Source of the DNA: JAGVSZ01 sp019137045
GTDB lineage: Bacteria > Pseudomonadota > Gammaproteobacteria > Burkholderiales > SG8-39
DNA: 64,000 nucleotides
Assembly (NCBI GenBank): GCA_046347635.1
Contig: JAXMFT010000006.1
Coordinates: 124,001-188,000 of the forward strand
Direction of reading: 5' to 3'
The position numbers and the translations under genes are program-made. Positions within the stretch are counted from its first letter, which is position 1, and each line of letters starts with the position of its first letter. Positions 7,679 to 15,734 of this stretch are shown here, in pieces. Under the pieces are notes generated by a model, which did no database searches, was not told where the DNA came from, and saw only the letters and a program-made list of their open reading frames with translations.

Positions 7679-9880
7679 TCAGGCTGCCTGCAGCTTCGCG
7701 TACTCGAGCTGCAGCCACTTCATTCCCTGCGGCCCGAAGTTGATCTGCACGCGCGCATCGGTGCCGCTGCCCTCGGCGTTGACGATGACGCCCTGGCCGA
7801 ACTTCGCGTGCACCACGCTCTGGCCGATGCGGAACGGGAGGTGCGGCGCGCCCCCGCCCGGCTCCTTGCGGTAGCGCGCCGGCGCCGGCGCCGCCTGCCA
7901 CGCGCTGTCCGGGACGACCGGCCGGCCGCGCGGCGTGAGCCATTTCATCACGCCGGCGGGGATCTCGTCGAGGAAGCGACTCGCGACGTTGTAGCGCGTC
8001 TGGCCGTGCAGCAGGCGCGTCTGGGCGAAGCTGAGGTACAGCCGCGTGCGCGCGCGCGTGATCGCGACGTACATGAGGCGGCGCTCCTCCTCCAGGCCGT
8101 CCTGCTCGGTCGCGCTCTGCTCGTGCGGGAAGAGCCCCTCCTCGAGCCCGGTGATGAACACGGTGTGGAACTCGAGGCCCTTCGCCGAGTGCACGGTCAT
8201 GAGCTGGACCGCGTCGGTGCCCTCGGCCGCCTGGTTCTCGCCCGACTCGAGCGCCGCGTGCGCGAGGAACTGGCCGAGCGGATCGGGCACCGGCAGCTGC
8301 GCGGCGTCGCCGGCGTCGGCCGCCGGGGCTTGCGCGCCGTAGCCCTCGTCCTGAACGAACGCGGCGGCCGCGTTCACGAGCTCCTCGAGGTTCTCGACGC
8401 GGTCCGCGCCGTCGCGCTCGGCCTTGTAGTGCGCGCGCAGCCCGCTCGCCTGGAGCGCGTGCGCCACCACCTCGGGCAGCGGCAGGCCCTGCGTGCTGGC
8501 GCGCAGCGTGTCGATCAGCTTCACGAAGGCGCCGACGGCGGCGCCCGCCTTGCCGGCCACCCGCGGGACCGCCTGCCAGAGGCTCGTGCCGCCGGCCGCC
8601 GCCGCATCCTGCAGCGCCTCGACCGAACGCGCGCCGATGCCGCGCGCCGGGAAGTTGACCACGCGCAGCAGCGCGCCGTCGTCGTCGGGATTGGCGAGCA
8701 GCCGCAGGTACGCGAGCGCGTGCTTGATCTCCTGGCGCTCGAAGAACCGCAGCCCCCCGTAGACGCGGTACGGGATGCCCTGCGTGAAGAGCGCGTGCTC
8801 GATCACGCGCGACTGCGCGTTCGAGCGGTACAGGATCGCGACGTCGCGCCGCGCGCAACCCTCGCGCAGAAGGCTCTGCACCTCCTCGGCGAGGAAGCGC
8901 GCCTCGTAGCCGTCCGAGGCGGCCTCGTACACGCGCAGCGGCTCGCCCTCGCCGGCCGCGGTCCAGAGGTTCTTGCCGAGGCGCTTGCGGTTGTGCGCGA
9001 TGAGCGCGTTCGCGGCGTCGAGGATGTTCCCGTGCGAGCGGTAGTTCTGCTCGAGCCGGATCACGTTCTGCACCCGGTACTCGCGCTCGAGGTCGGCCAT
9101 GTTGCCGACGTTCGCGCCGCGGAAGGCGTAGATCGACTGGTCGTCGTCCCCGACCGCGAAAATCGCGTTCTCCTTCCCGGCGAGCAGCTTGAGCCAGCGG
9201 TACTGGAGACGGTTCGTGTCCTGGAACTCGTCCACCAGGATGTGGCGGAAGCGGGCCTGGTAGTGCGCGCGCAGCGGCTCGTTGCGCTGGAGCAGCTCGA
9301 AGCAGCGCAGCAGGAGCTCGGGGAAATCGACCGCGCCCTCCTTCTGGCACTGCTCGTCGTAGGCGGCGAAGAGCTCGGTGTAGCGCCGGCCCGCCTCGTC
9401 GTGCACGACGACGTCCTTCGCCCGCAGGCCTTCCTCCTTGCGGTCGTTGATGAACCACTGCACCTGCTTCGGCGGATAGCGGTCCTCGTCGACGTCCAGG
9501 CTCTTCAGCAGGCGCTTCACCGCGCCGAGCTGGTCCTGCGTGTCCAGGATCTGGAACAGCGGCGGCAGGCCGGCGTCGCGGTGATGCGCGCGCAGCATCC
9601 GGTTGCACAGGCCGTGGAACGTGCCGATCCACATGCCGCGCGTGCTGATCGGCAGCATCGCCGCGATGCGCGTGAGCATCTCGCGCGCCGCCTTGTTGGT
9701 GAACGTGACCGCCAGCAGGCCGGCGGGGGTCGCGTTCCCCGTCTGGATCAGCCATGCGATGCGCGTGGTGAGGACCCGCGTCTTGCCCGAGCCCGCCCCC
9801 GCGAGGATGAGGGCGTGCTGGTTCGGAAGGGTGACCGCCTGCAACTGCTCGGGGTTGAGGGGGTCGAGGAGGCTGGACAT
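7679..9880 (-). CDS. uvrD: DNA helicase II, UvrD
   Basis: Superfamily 1A 3'-5' helicase acting in nucleotide excision repair and mismatch repair. 733 residues (E. coli 720). Walker A is at 28-34 in AGAGSGKT, Walker B is VDEFQDTN, then GDDDQSIYAFRGA, YRSHGNIL and the C-terminal VHSAKGLEF and VAITRAR motifs. The last 50 residues form the Tudor-like tail of UvrD/PcrA (QSVVHAKFGQGVI ... VQINFGPQGMKWL), which separates it from Rep. The promoter is probably in the AT-richer gap 9881-10066; a TATACT -10-like sequence lies at 9905-9910 on this strand without a convincing -35. Confidence 0.93.
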   Translation of the reverse strand: MSSLLDPLNPEQLQAVTLPNQHALILAGAGSGKTRVLTTRIAWLIQTGNATPAGLLAVTFTNKAAREMLTRIAAMLPISTRGMWIGTFHGLCNRMLRAHHRDAGLPPLFQILDTQDQLGAVKRLLKSLDVDEDRYPPKQVQWFINDRKEEGLRAKDVVVHDEAGRRYTELFAAYDEQCQKEGAVDFPELLLRCFELLQRNEPLRAHYQARFRHILVDEFQDTNRLQYRWLKLLAGKENAIFAVGDDDQSIYAFRGANVGNMADLEREYRVQNVIRLEQNYRSHGNILDAANALIAHNRKRLGKNLWTAAGEGEPLRVYEAASDGYEARFLAEEVQSLLREGCARRDVAILYRSNAQSRVIEHALFTQGIPYRVYGGLRFFERQEIKHALAYLRLLANPDDDGALLRVVNFPARGIGARSVEALQDAAAAGGTSLWQAVPRVAGKAGAAVGAFVKLIDTLRASTQGLPLPEVVAHALQASGLRAHYKAERDGADRVENLEELVNAAAAFVQDEGYGAQAPAADAGDAAQLPVPDPLGQFLAHAALESGENQAAEGTDAVQLMTVHSAKGLEFHTVFITGLEEGLFPHEQSATEQDGLEEERRLMYVAITRARTRLYLSFAQTRLLHGQTRYNVASRFLDEIPAGVMKWLTPRGRPVVPDSAWQAAPAPARYRKEPGGGAPHLPFRIGQSVVHAKFGQGVIVNAEGSGTDARVQINFGPQGMKWLQLEYAKLQAA

Positions 9881-9968
9881 GCCGCGCTGCGAACGGAGGC
9901 GGCGAGTATATCAGCCGCTGTCTGACCGTCCGGGCGGCCCGTCACGGGCCTCGTAACGCCTTGAAAAA

Positions 9969-9988
9969 GTGTCGGGCTGCTGCGACAC
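9969..9988. promoter_or_regulatory. Inverted repeat GTGTCG-N8-CGACAC, operator candidate
   Basis: Perfect 6-bp arms (9969-9974 and 9983-9988) separated by 8 bp, about 80 bp upstream of the small gene at 10067 and about 90 bp from the uvrD start. It sits in a locally AT-richer stretch (roughly 9955-10065) between divergent genes. A TTGAAA hexamer directly precedes it. The spacing suits a dimeric regulator; no binding protein is known. Confidence 0.35.
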
Positions 9989-10031
9989 ATCAGACAGGTG
10001 TTTTATTCCACATCAATGACTTACGCTACTA

Positions 10032-10060
10032 TTGACGCGTTGCATGGTGCGCCGCAATAT
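10032..10060 (+). promoter_or_regulatory. Sigma-70-like promoter for the small gene at 10067
   Basis: TTGACG (10032-10037), a 17-bp spacer and CAATAT (10055-10060). The -35 matches five of six consensus bases and the spacing is ideal; the -10 is weaker (A2, A5 and T6 match). The predicted transcript would begin at or next to the ATG at 10067, so the mRNA may be leaderless. Confidence 0.5.
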
Positions 10061-10066
10061 AGCGTC

Positions 10067-10510
10067 ATGACGAATCTGATCCCGATCCAGAATCGGCGCC
10101 CGGCCGGGCGTGCCGACCGCGTCCGGAGCGAGGACGCGACCGCGCCGCATCTGAAGATGCTGCCCTGGCTCGCCGCCCGTCACGGCGTCCCGCCGGCGCG
10201 CGCCGAGGAGCTGTGGCGCCAGGCATGCGCGCTCGCCGACCTCGCGCACGGCGCGGACGCGCGCACGCCCGAGTACTGGGCCCACGCGATCCGCGTCCTG
10301 CTGCGGCTCCTGCGTTGCGACGGCGCCGCGCTCCTCGCGCCCGACGAGGTCGAGCAGCCGCCGGCGCTCCCGGCGGCGCGTTCCGCGCTGACGCTGATCG
10401 ACTCGCAGCGCCGCCTCGGCGTCGCGGCATTCGATGCGGCCGCAGCCTTCGTGCACGCCGCAAACGAGTACTGGAGCCGCGCGCTGCAGGCTCGCGCCGC
10501 GCGGCGCTGA
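10067..10510 (+). CDS. Hypothetical protein
   Basis: 147 residues if it starts at the ATG at 10067; GTG (9998) and ATG (10016) starts in the same frame would add AT-rich codons unlike the rest and would overlap the promoter at 10032-10060, so I prefer 10067. No signal peptide or membrane span. The protein is largely helical: a basic N-terminus, ARAEELWRQACALADLAHG, TPEYWAHAIRVLLRLL and a long C-terminal helix ending in RALQARAARR. I recognise no family or catalytic motif. The gene is divergent from uvrD and converges with the FecR-SPOR gene, with 8 bp between stops. No Shine-Dalgarno sequence is visible. Confidence 0.55.
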   Translation: MTNLIPIQNRRPAGRADRVRSEDATAPHLKMLPWLAARHGVPPARAEELWRQACALADLAHGADARTPEYWAHAIRVLLRLLRCDGAALLAPDEVEQPPALPAARSALTLIDSQRRLGVAAFDAAAAFVHAANEYWSRALQARAARR

Positions 10511-10518
10511 GCGCCCCG

Positions 10519-11403
10519 CTACCGCGTCACCCGCGGCGCGACGACGCCGTACCGCCCCGCCAGGCTGGCGGCGAGCGCCTCGGCCTCCGGCCGTGAAGGG
10601 AGCTGGGCGATGCGCACGTCGTACGCGCGCCGTCCGTCCACGCGCCGGGGCGCGAGCTCCGCGGCGTACCCGGCGGCGCGCACGTCCTGGTAGACGCGCA
10701 GCACCTCGTTTTCCGACTCCCCGCTCGCGAGCACGACCTTCCACCGGCCGCCGCGCCGCGCCGCGCCCGCGCCGGGCGCGATCTCGGTCTCGGCCGCCCA
10801 CTGCTGGAGCTGCTCGGGCTTGACCGGCTGCACCGGCAGCGGCGACTGGCCGCGCGGCGCGACGTAGAACGACAGCGGCTGGTCCATCGTCAGGGTCGGG
10901 TCGCCGGCGCGGCTCACCTCGATGCGGCCTTCGATCAGGCACACGATGTCGCGGTCGGCCGCGGCCTTGCCCCAGAGGTCGGTGCCGCGAATGCCGGCGG
11001 TGACCGTGGAGACGCTGATGCTCACGTCGCGCCGGCGCGCGCGGGCGAGCGCATCGGTGGTGAAGCGAAACGCGCCGGCGAGCAGGTTCATGGTCGAGGC
11101 GAACACGTTGTCCCGGCGCTGCTGCACCTGCGCGATCCTGAGCTGCGCGTTCTCGCCCAGCTTCACGCTGCTCCCCTCGGCGAGCCTCACGAGCAGGCGC
11201 GCGTTCGCGCCGGTGCGCAGGTCGTCGTCCGGCGCGAGCGCCATCCCGGGCGCGAGCGGCACGCGGCTGCCGCCGCGCTCCACCCACGCCGGCATCTGCA
11301 CGGCCTCCACCAGCGCGGGCGGCGCGGCCCGCCGGGGCGCGTCGGCGGCGTGCCCCGCGGCTGCGGCGGCCGCCAGGGCGGCGGCGGCGATCAGGCGCTT
11401 CAT
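10519..11403 (-). CDS. Exported FecR-domain protein with C-terminal SPOR domain
   Basis: 294 residues. A signal peptide (about 1-21, ending GHAADA) is followed by a FecR-like beta domain (about 50-165; DDDLRTGANARLLVRLAEGS, VSTVTAGIRGTDLWG, VCLIEGRIEV) and a linker. A SPOR domain occupies about 215-292 (WKVVLASGESENEVLRVYQD ... YDVRIAQLPSRPEAEALAA). There is no membrane helix beyond the signal peptide, so this is a periplasmic or cell-surface protein, not a classical anti-sigma regulator. SPOR domains bind denuded glycan strands at division sites, which would target the FecR part there. An RBS-like GAGGAGAA precedes the ATG. Confidence 0.82.
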   Translation of the reverse strand: MKRLIAAAALAAAAAAGHAADAPRRAAPPALVEAVQMPAWVERGGSRVPLAPGMALAPDDDLRTGANARLLVRLAEGSSVKLGENAQLRIAQVQQRRDNVFASTMNLLAGAFRFTTDALARARRRDVSISVSTVTAGIRGTDLWGKAAADRDIVCLIEGRIEVSRAGDPTLTMDQPLSFYVAPRGQSPLPVQPVKPEQLQQWAAETEIAPGAGAARRGGRWKVVLASGESENEVLRVYQDVRAAGYAAELAPRRVDGRRAYDVRIAQLPSRPEAEALAASLAGRYGVVAPRVTR

Positions 11404-11486
11404 GCGGTTCTCCTCCCTCGGCGGTCGGGCGATTCTACGGGCGCGCTCCGGTTCCGGATGGGGACGGAGCGGAACTAGTGCACGGC

Positions 11487-11492
11487 TATAAT
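11487..11492 (+). promoter_or_regulatory. -10 element TATAAT upstream of leuS
   Basis: Perfect TATAAT, striking in this GC-rich sequence, 32 bp before the leuS ATG. No good -35 is visible at 16-18 bp; GGGACG at 11461-11466 is too far. It probably starts the leuS-lptE-holA transcript. Confidence 0.6.
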
Positions 11493-11524
11493 CCGCCCCT
11501 TTCCGCAGAGCGAAGAGCGCCGCA

Positions 11525-14170
11525 ATGGAGCCGGTTTACCGCCCGGAACGGGTCGAGCGCGAGGCGCAGGCGTTCTGGGACGCGACGGGCGCCTTTCGCG
11601 CCGTCGAGATCGCCGGCCGGCCGAAGTACTACTGCCTGTCGATGTTCCCGTACCCCTCGGGAAAGCTCCACATGGGGCACGTGCGCAACTACACGATCGG
11701 CGACGTGCTCACCCGCTACTACCGGATGCGCGGCTACAACGTGCTGCAGCCGATGGGCTGGGACGCGTTCGGGCTGCCGGCCGAGAACGCGGCGATCGCG
11801 AACGGCGTGCCGCCCGCGCGCTGGACCTACGACAACATCGCCTACATGAAGTCGCAGCTCCGGTCGCTCGGCTTCGCGATCGACTGGGCGCGCGAGCTCG
11901 CCACCTGCAAGCCCGACTACTACCGCTGGAACCAGTGGCTGTTCCTGCGCATGCTCGAGAAGGGCATCGCCTACAAGCACACCGGGGTGGTGAACTGGGA
12001 TCCGGTCGACCAGACCGTGCTCGCCAACGAGCAGGTGATCGACGGGCGCGGCTGGCGCACCGGCGCGGTGGTCGAGAAGCGCGAGATCCCGATGTACTAC
12101 CTGCGCATCACGAAGTACGCGGAGGAGCTGCTCGCCGACCTCGATAAGCTGCCCGGGTGGCCCGAGCGCGTGAAGCTGATGCAGGCGAACTGGATCGGCC
12201 GCAGCGAAGGGGTCAACTTCGGCTTCCCCTACGAGATCGACGGCGAGCGCAAGCTGCTGCGCGTCTTCACCACGCGCGCCGACACCATCATGGGGGCGAC
12301 GTTCAACGCGATCGCGGCCGAGCACCCGCTCGCGGCGCGCCTGGCGCGCGACGACCCGAAGCTCGCGGCCTTCGTCGCCGAGTGCAAGGCCGGCTCGGTC
12401 ATGGAGGCCGACCTCGCCACGATGGAGAAGAAGGGCATGCCGACCGGCTTCTTCTGCACCCATCCGCTGACCGGCGCGCGGGTCGAGATCTGGGTCGGCA
12501 ACTACGTGCTCATGGGGTACGGCGAGGGCGCCGTCATGGGCGTGCCCGCCCACGACGAGCGCGACTTCGCGTTCGCCAAGAAGTACGGGATCCCGATCAG
12601 GCAGGTGATCGCGCTCCCGGGCAAGACCTACAGCACCGACGAATGGCAGGAGTGGTACGCGGACAAGGAACACGGCACCTGCGTGCACTCCGGCAAGTAC
12701 GACGGCCTCGGCTACGGCGAGGCCACGAACGCGATCGCCGCGGACCTGAAGGCGAAGGGCCTGGGCGACAAGCAGGTGCAGTGGCGGCTGCGCGACTGGG
12801 GCATCTCGCGCCAGCGCTACTGGGGCACGCCGGTGCCGCTCGTGCATTGCGCCAAGTGCGGCGACGTCCCGGTGCCCGACCACGACCTGCCGGTGGTGCT
12901 GCCGGAGGACTGCGTGCCCGACGGCAGCGGCAACCCGCTCGCCAGGCGCGCCGAGTTCGTGCACACCGCGTGCCCGCGCTGCGCGGGGCCGGCGCGGCGC
13001 GAGACCGACACCATGGACACCTTCGTCGACTCGTCCTGGTACTTCGCGCGCTTCGCTTCCCCGGACGCCGGCGGGGCGATGGTCGACGCGCGCGTCGACT
13101 ACTGGCTGCCGGTCGACCAGTACATCGGCGGCATCGAGCACGCGATCCTGCACCTGCTGTACGCGCGCTTCTGGTCGAAGGTGATGCGCGACCTCGGTCT
13201 GGTGAAGTTCGGCGAGCCGTTCGCGAACCTCCTGACCCAGGGCATGGTGCTGAACCACGTGTTCCTGCGCACCGACGAGAAGGGCAAGCGCACCTACTTC
13301 GCGCCCGAGGAGCTCGACATCGTCCACGACGAGGCCGGCCGGGTGACCGGCGCGCGCGCGCGGTCCGACGGGCGGCCGGTCGAGTACGCCGGCATCTCGA
13401 CCATGTCGAAATCGAGCCGCAACGGCGTCGACCCGCAGGCGCTGATCGAGCAGTTCGGCGCCGACACCGCGCGCTTCTTCATCATCTTCACCAGCCCGCC
13501 GGAGCAGACGCTGGAATGGAACGACGCCGGCGTCGAGGGCGCGTCCCGGTTCCTGCGGCGCGTCTGGAGCCTCGCGCACGAGCTGTCCGCGGTGCTCGCC
13601 GCGGAGTCGCGCCGGCGCGCCGGCGCATACGCGCAGTACGCCTACCCGGCCGACTGGGCGGCGCAGCACCCGCAGCTCGCCGCCGCACGGCGCGAGATGC
13701 ACGCGAACGTGAAGCAGGCGACCTACGACATCGGGCGCCAGCAGTTCAACACCGTCGCCTCCGCCGCGATGAAGATCTACAACGCGCTCGCGGCGGTGCC
13801 GCGCGCCGGCGACGCCGCGCAGGCCGCCGCGCCGCTCCTGCACGAAGGGTTCTCGATCCTGCTGCGCGTGCTCTACCCGATCGCGCCGCACATCGCGCAC
13901 GTGCTGTGGCGGGAGCTCGGCTTCGCGGACGACCCGATGGGCGCGAGCTGGCCCGACGCCGACCTGCAGGCGCTCGAGACCGACGAACTCGAGCTGGTGC
14001 TGCAGGTGAACGGCAAGCTGCGCGGCCACCTGCGCGTCCCCAAGGATGCCGACCGGGCGACGATCGAGCAGCTCGCGCTCGGCCACGACGCGGTCGCGAA
14101 GCACGCCGACGGTCGCGCGCCGCGCAAGGTCGTCGTGGTGCCGGGCCGGCTGGTGAACGTGGTAGTCTGA
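11525..14170 (+). CDS. leuS: Leucyl-tRNA synthetase
   Basis: Class Ia aminoacyl-tRNA synthetase charging tRNA-Leu. 881 residues, usual bacterial length. The HIGH motif is HMGH at 49-52 (YPSGKLHMGHVRNY) and the KMSKS motif is TMSKS at 626-630. Between them lies the CP1 editing domain (about 225-420) with MGVPAHDERDF, the region that hydrolyses mischarged tRNA. A C-terminal anticodon-binding and tRNA-contact region ends with LVNVVV. lptE starts 4 bp after its stop, so the two are translationally close and surely cotranscribed. Confidence 0.97.
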   Translation: MEPVYRPERVEREAQAFWDATGAFRAVEIAGRPKYYCLSMFPYPSGKLHMGHVRNYTIGDVLTRYYRMRGYNVLQPMGWDAFGLPAENAAIANGVPPARWTYDNIAYMKSQLRSLGFAIDWARELATCKPDYYRWNQWLFLRMLEKGIAYKHTGVVNWDPVDQTVLANEQVIDGRGWRTGAVVEKREIPMYYLRITKYAEELLADLDKLPGWPERVKLMQANWIGRSEGVNFGFPYEIDGERKLLRVFTTRADTIMGATFNAIAAEHPLAARLARDDPKLAAFVAECKAGSVMEADLATMEKKGMPTGFFCTHPLTGARVEIWVGNYVLMGYGEGAVMGVPAHDERDFAFAKKYGIPIRQVIALPGKTYSTDEWQEWYADKEHGTCVHSGKYDGLGYGEATNAIAADLKAKGLGDKQVQWRLRDWGISRQRYWGTPVPLVHCAKCGDVPVPDHDLPVVLPEDCVPDGSGNPLARRAEFVHTACPRCAGPARRETDTMDTFVDSSWYFARFASPDAGGAMVDARVDYWLPVDQYIGGIEHAILHLLYARFWSKVMRDLGLVKFGEPFANLLTQGMVLNHVFLRTDEKGKRTYFAPEELDIVHDEAGRVTGARARSDGRPVEYAGISTMSKSSRNGVDPQALIEQFGADTARFFIIFTSPPEQTLEWNDAGVEGASRFLRRVWSLAHELSAVLAAESRRRAGAYAQYAYPADWAAQHPQLAAARREMHANVKQATYDIGRQQFNTVASAAMKIYNALAAVPRAGDAAQAAAPLLHEGFSILLRVLYPIAPHIAHVLWRELGFADDPMGASWPDADLQALETDELELVLQVNGKLRGHLRVPKDADRATIEQLALGHDAVAKHADGRAPRKVVVVPGRLVNVVV

Positions 14171-14174
14171 GCAC

Positions 14175-14681
14175 GTGCTCCGGGCCGCGACACGAGTGGC
14201 AGCGATCCTGGCGCTGTGCGCCGCGACGGCGGGGTGCGGCTTCAAGCTGCGCGGCCAGCAGACCTTCCCGTTCGACACCATCAGCGTGCCGCTGAACTCG
14301 CCGCTCGGCTTCGAGCTCAAGCGCAACATCGCCGCCGCCAACGAGCAGGTGAAGATCGTCGACAACCTCGCCGACGCCGACGCGGTGCTCTCGATCCTGA
14401 GCGAGGCGCAGGAGAAGGTGATCCTCTCGCTCAACACCCAGGGCCGGGTGCGCGAGTTCCAGCTGCGCTACCGGGTGGTCTACCGCGTCGCGAGCCCGAA
14501 GGGCGTGGACTTCATCGCGCCCACCGCGGTCGTGCTCACGCGCGACATCACCTTCAACGACCAGGTGCTCGCGAAGGAGACCGAGGAGGCGCAGCTCTAC
14601 CGGGAGATGCGTTCCGACCTCGTGCACCAGATCGTCCGGCGGCTCGGGGCGGCGCGACCGGTGGTCGCCGAGCCCGAGTAG
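14175..14681 (+). CDS. lptE: LPS-assembly lipoprotein LptE
   Basis: Outer-membrane lipoprotein that plugs LptD and helps place lipopolysaccharide in the outer leaflet. 168 residues from a GTG start 4 bp after leuS. The signal peptide ends in a lipobox with Cys21 (TAGC), followed by GFKLRGQ, the hallmark first strand of LptE (CGFHLRG in E. coli). The rest is the alternating beta/alpha pattern of the family with little sequence identity. The position between leuS and holA matches its position in E. coli, which strengthens the call. Confidence 0.92.
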   Translation: MLRAATRVAAILALCAATAGCGFKLRGQQTFPFDTISVPLNSPLGFELKRNIAAANEQVKIVDNLADADAVLSILSEAQEKVILSLNTQGRVREFQLRYRVVYRVASPKGVDFIAPTAVVLTRDITFNDQVLAKETEEAQLYREMRSDLVHQIVRRLGAARPVVAEPE

Positions 14682-14692
14682 GCGCGGCCGCG

Positions 14693-15697
14693 GTGGCGCA
14701 GGTCAGGGCCGACCAGCTCGAGGCCCAGCTCGCCCGCGCCCTTGCGCCGCTGTACGTGGTGCACGGCGACGAGCCGCTCCTCGCGCTGGAGGCGGCCGAC
14801 GCGATCCGCGCGCAGGCGCGCGCCGGGGGCTGCGCGGAGCGCGAGGTTCACATCGTCGAGCGCAACTACGACTGGGGCCGCCTCGCCGCGGCCGCCGCGT
14901 CGCTGTCGCTCTTCGCGAGCCGCAGGCTGATCGAGCTGCGCATCCCCTCGGGCAAGCCCGGCGCCGAGGGCGGCGCGGCGATCGCCGCCTACTGCACCGC
15001 GCTCCCGTCGGACGTCGTCACGCTCGTCACGCTGCCGCGGCTCGACCGTGCCGGCCAGGGCTCGGCCTGGTTCGGCGCGCTCGCCGGCGCGGGGGTGGTG
15101 GTGAACGTGTTTCCGGTCGACCGGCGCGCGCTGCCGCTGTGGATCGGCGCCCGCCTCGCGCGCCAGAAGCAGCGCGCGGCCGAGGACGCGCTCGCGTTCG
15201 TCGCCGACTGCGTCGAGGGGAACCTGCTCGCGGCCCACCAGGAGATCCAGAAGCTCGGCCTGCTCTACCCGCCCGGGGCGCTCTCGTTCGAGCAGGTGCG
15301 CGACGCGGTGCTCGACGTGGCGCGCTTCGACGTCGCGCAGCTGTCGGAGGCGATGCTCGCGGGCGACCGCGGCCGTCTCGTGCGCGTGCTCGACGGGCTC
15401 GCCGGCGAGGGCGAGGCGCCGCCGCGCGTGCTGTGGGTGATGGCCGAGGACGTGCGCGCGGTGGCGCGCGTCCAGCAGGGACTCGCCGCGGGGCGCAGCG
15501 CCGCCGACCTCTTCCGTGCGCACCGCGTCTGGGGCGAGGCGCGCCAGCGCCTCGTGGCGGCGGCCGCGCGCCGCATGGGGCGCGCGGCGCTCGACGCCGC
15601 GCTCGCGCAGGCTGCTGCCGTCGACCGGACGATCAAGGGTCTCGCGCAGGGCGATCCCTGGGACGAGCTGCTGCAGCTCGGATTGCGCTTTGCCTAG
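14693..15697 (+). CDS. holA: DNA polymerase III subunit delta
   Basis: Clamp-loader subunit that opens the beta sliding clamp. 334 residues from a GTG 11 bp after lptE. Domain I starts with PLYVVHGDEPLLALEAADAI, the degenerate AAA+ core without a Walker A lysine, as in all delta subunits. The middle holds FASRRLIELRIPSGKPGAEG and LPRLDRAGQGSAWF, and the C-terminal collar domain ends DELLQLGLRFA. Length fits E. coli HolA (343). Gene order leuS-lptE-holA is conserved widely in beta- and gammaproteobacteria. Confidence 0.93.
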   Translation: MAQVRADQLEAQLARALAPLYVVHGDEPLLALEAADAIRAQARAGGCAEREVHIVERNYDWGRLAAAAASLSLFASRRLIELRIPSGKPGAEGGAAIAAYCTALPSDVVTLVTLPRLDRAGQGSAWFGALAGAGVVVNVFPVDRRALPLWIGARLARQKQRAAEDALAFVADCVEGNLLAAHQEIQKLGLLYPPGALSFEQVRDAVLDVARFDVAQLSEAMLAGDRGRLVRVLDGLAGEGEAPPRVLWVMAEDVRAVARVQQGLAAGRSAADLFRAHRVWGEARQRLVAAAARRMGRAALDAALAQAAAVDRTIKGLAQGDPWDELLQLGLRFA

Positions 15698-15722
15698 GGC
15701 CGCCGCCTGCGCCACCGTGGGC

Positions 15723-15728
15723 TACACT
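15723..15728 (+). promoter_or_regulatory. -10-like TACACT six bases before the proA start
   Basis: TACACT (15723-15728) is followed by six bases and then the proA ATG at 15735. No Shine-Dalgarno sequence precedes proA. A transcript started here would have almost no leader. No clear -35 is visible, so this is tentative. Confidence 0.3.
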
Positions 15729-15734
15729 TGCCGC

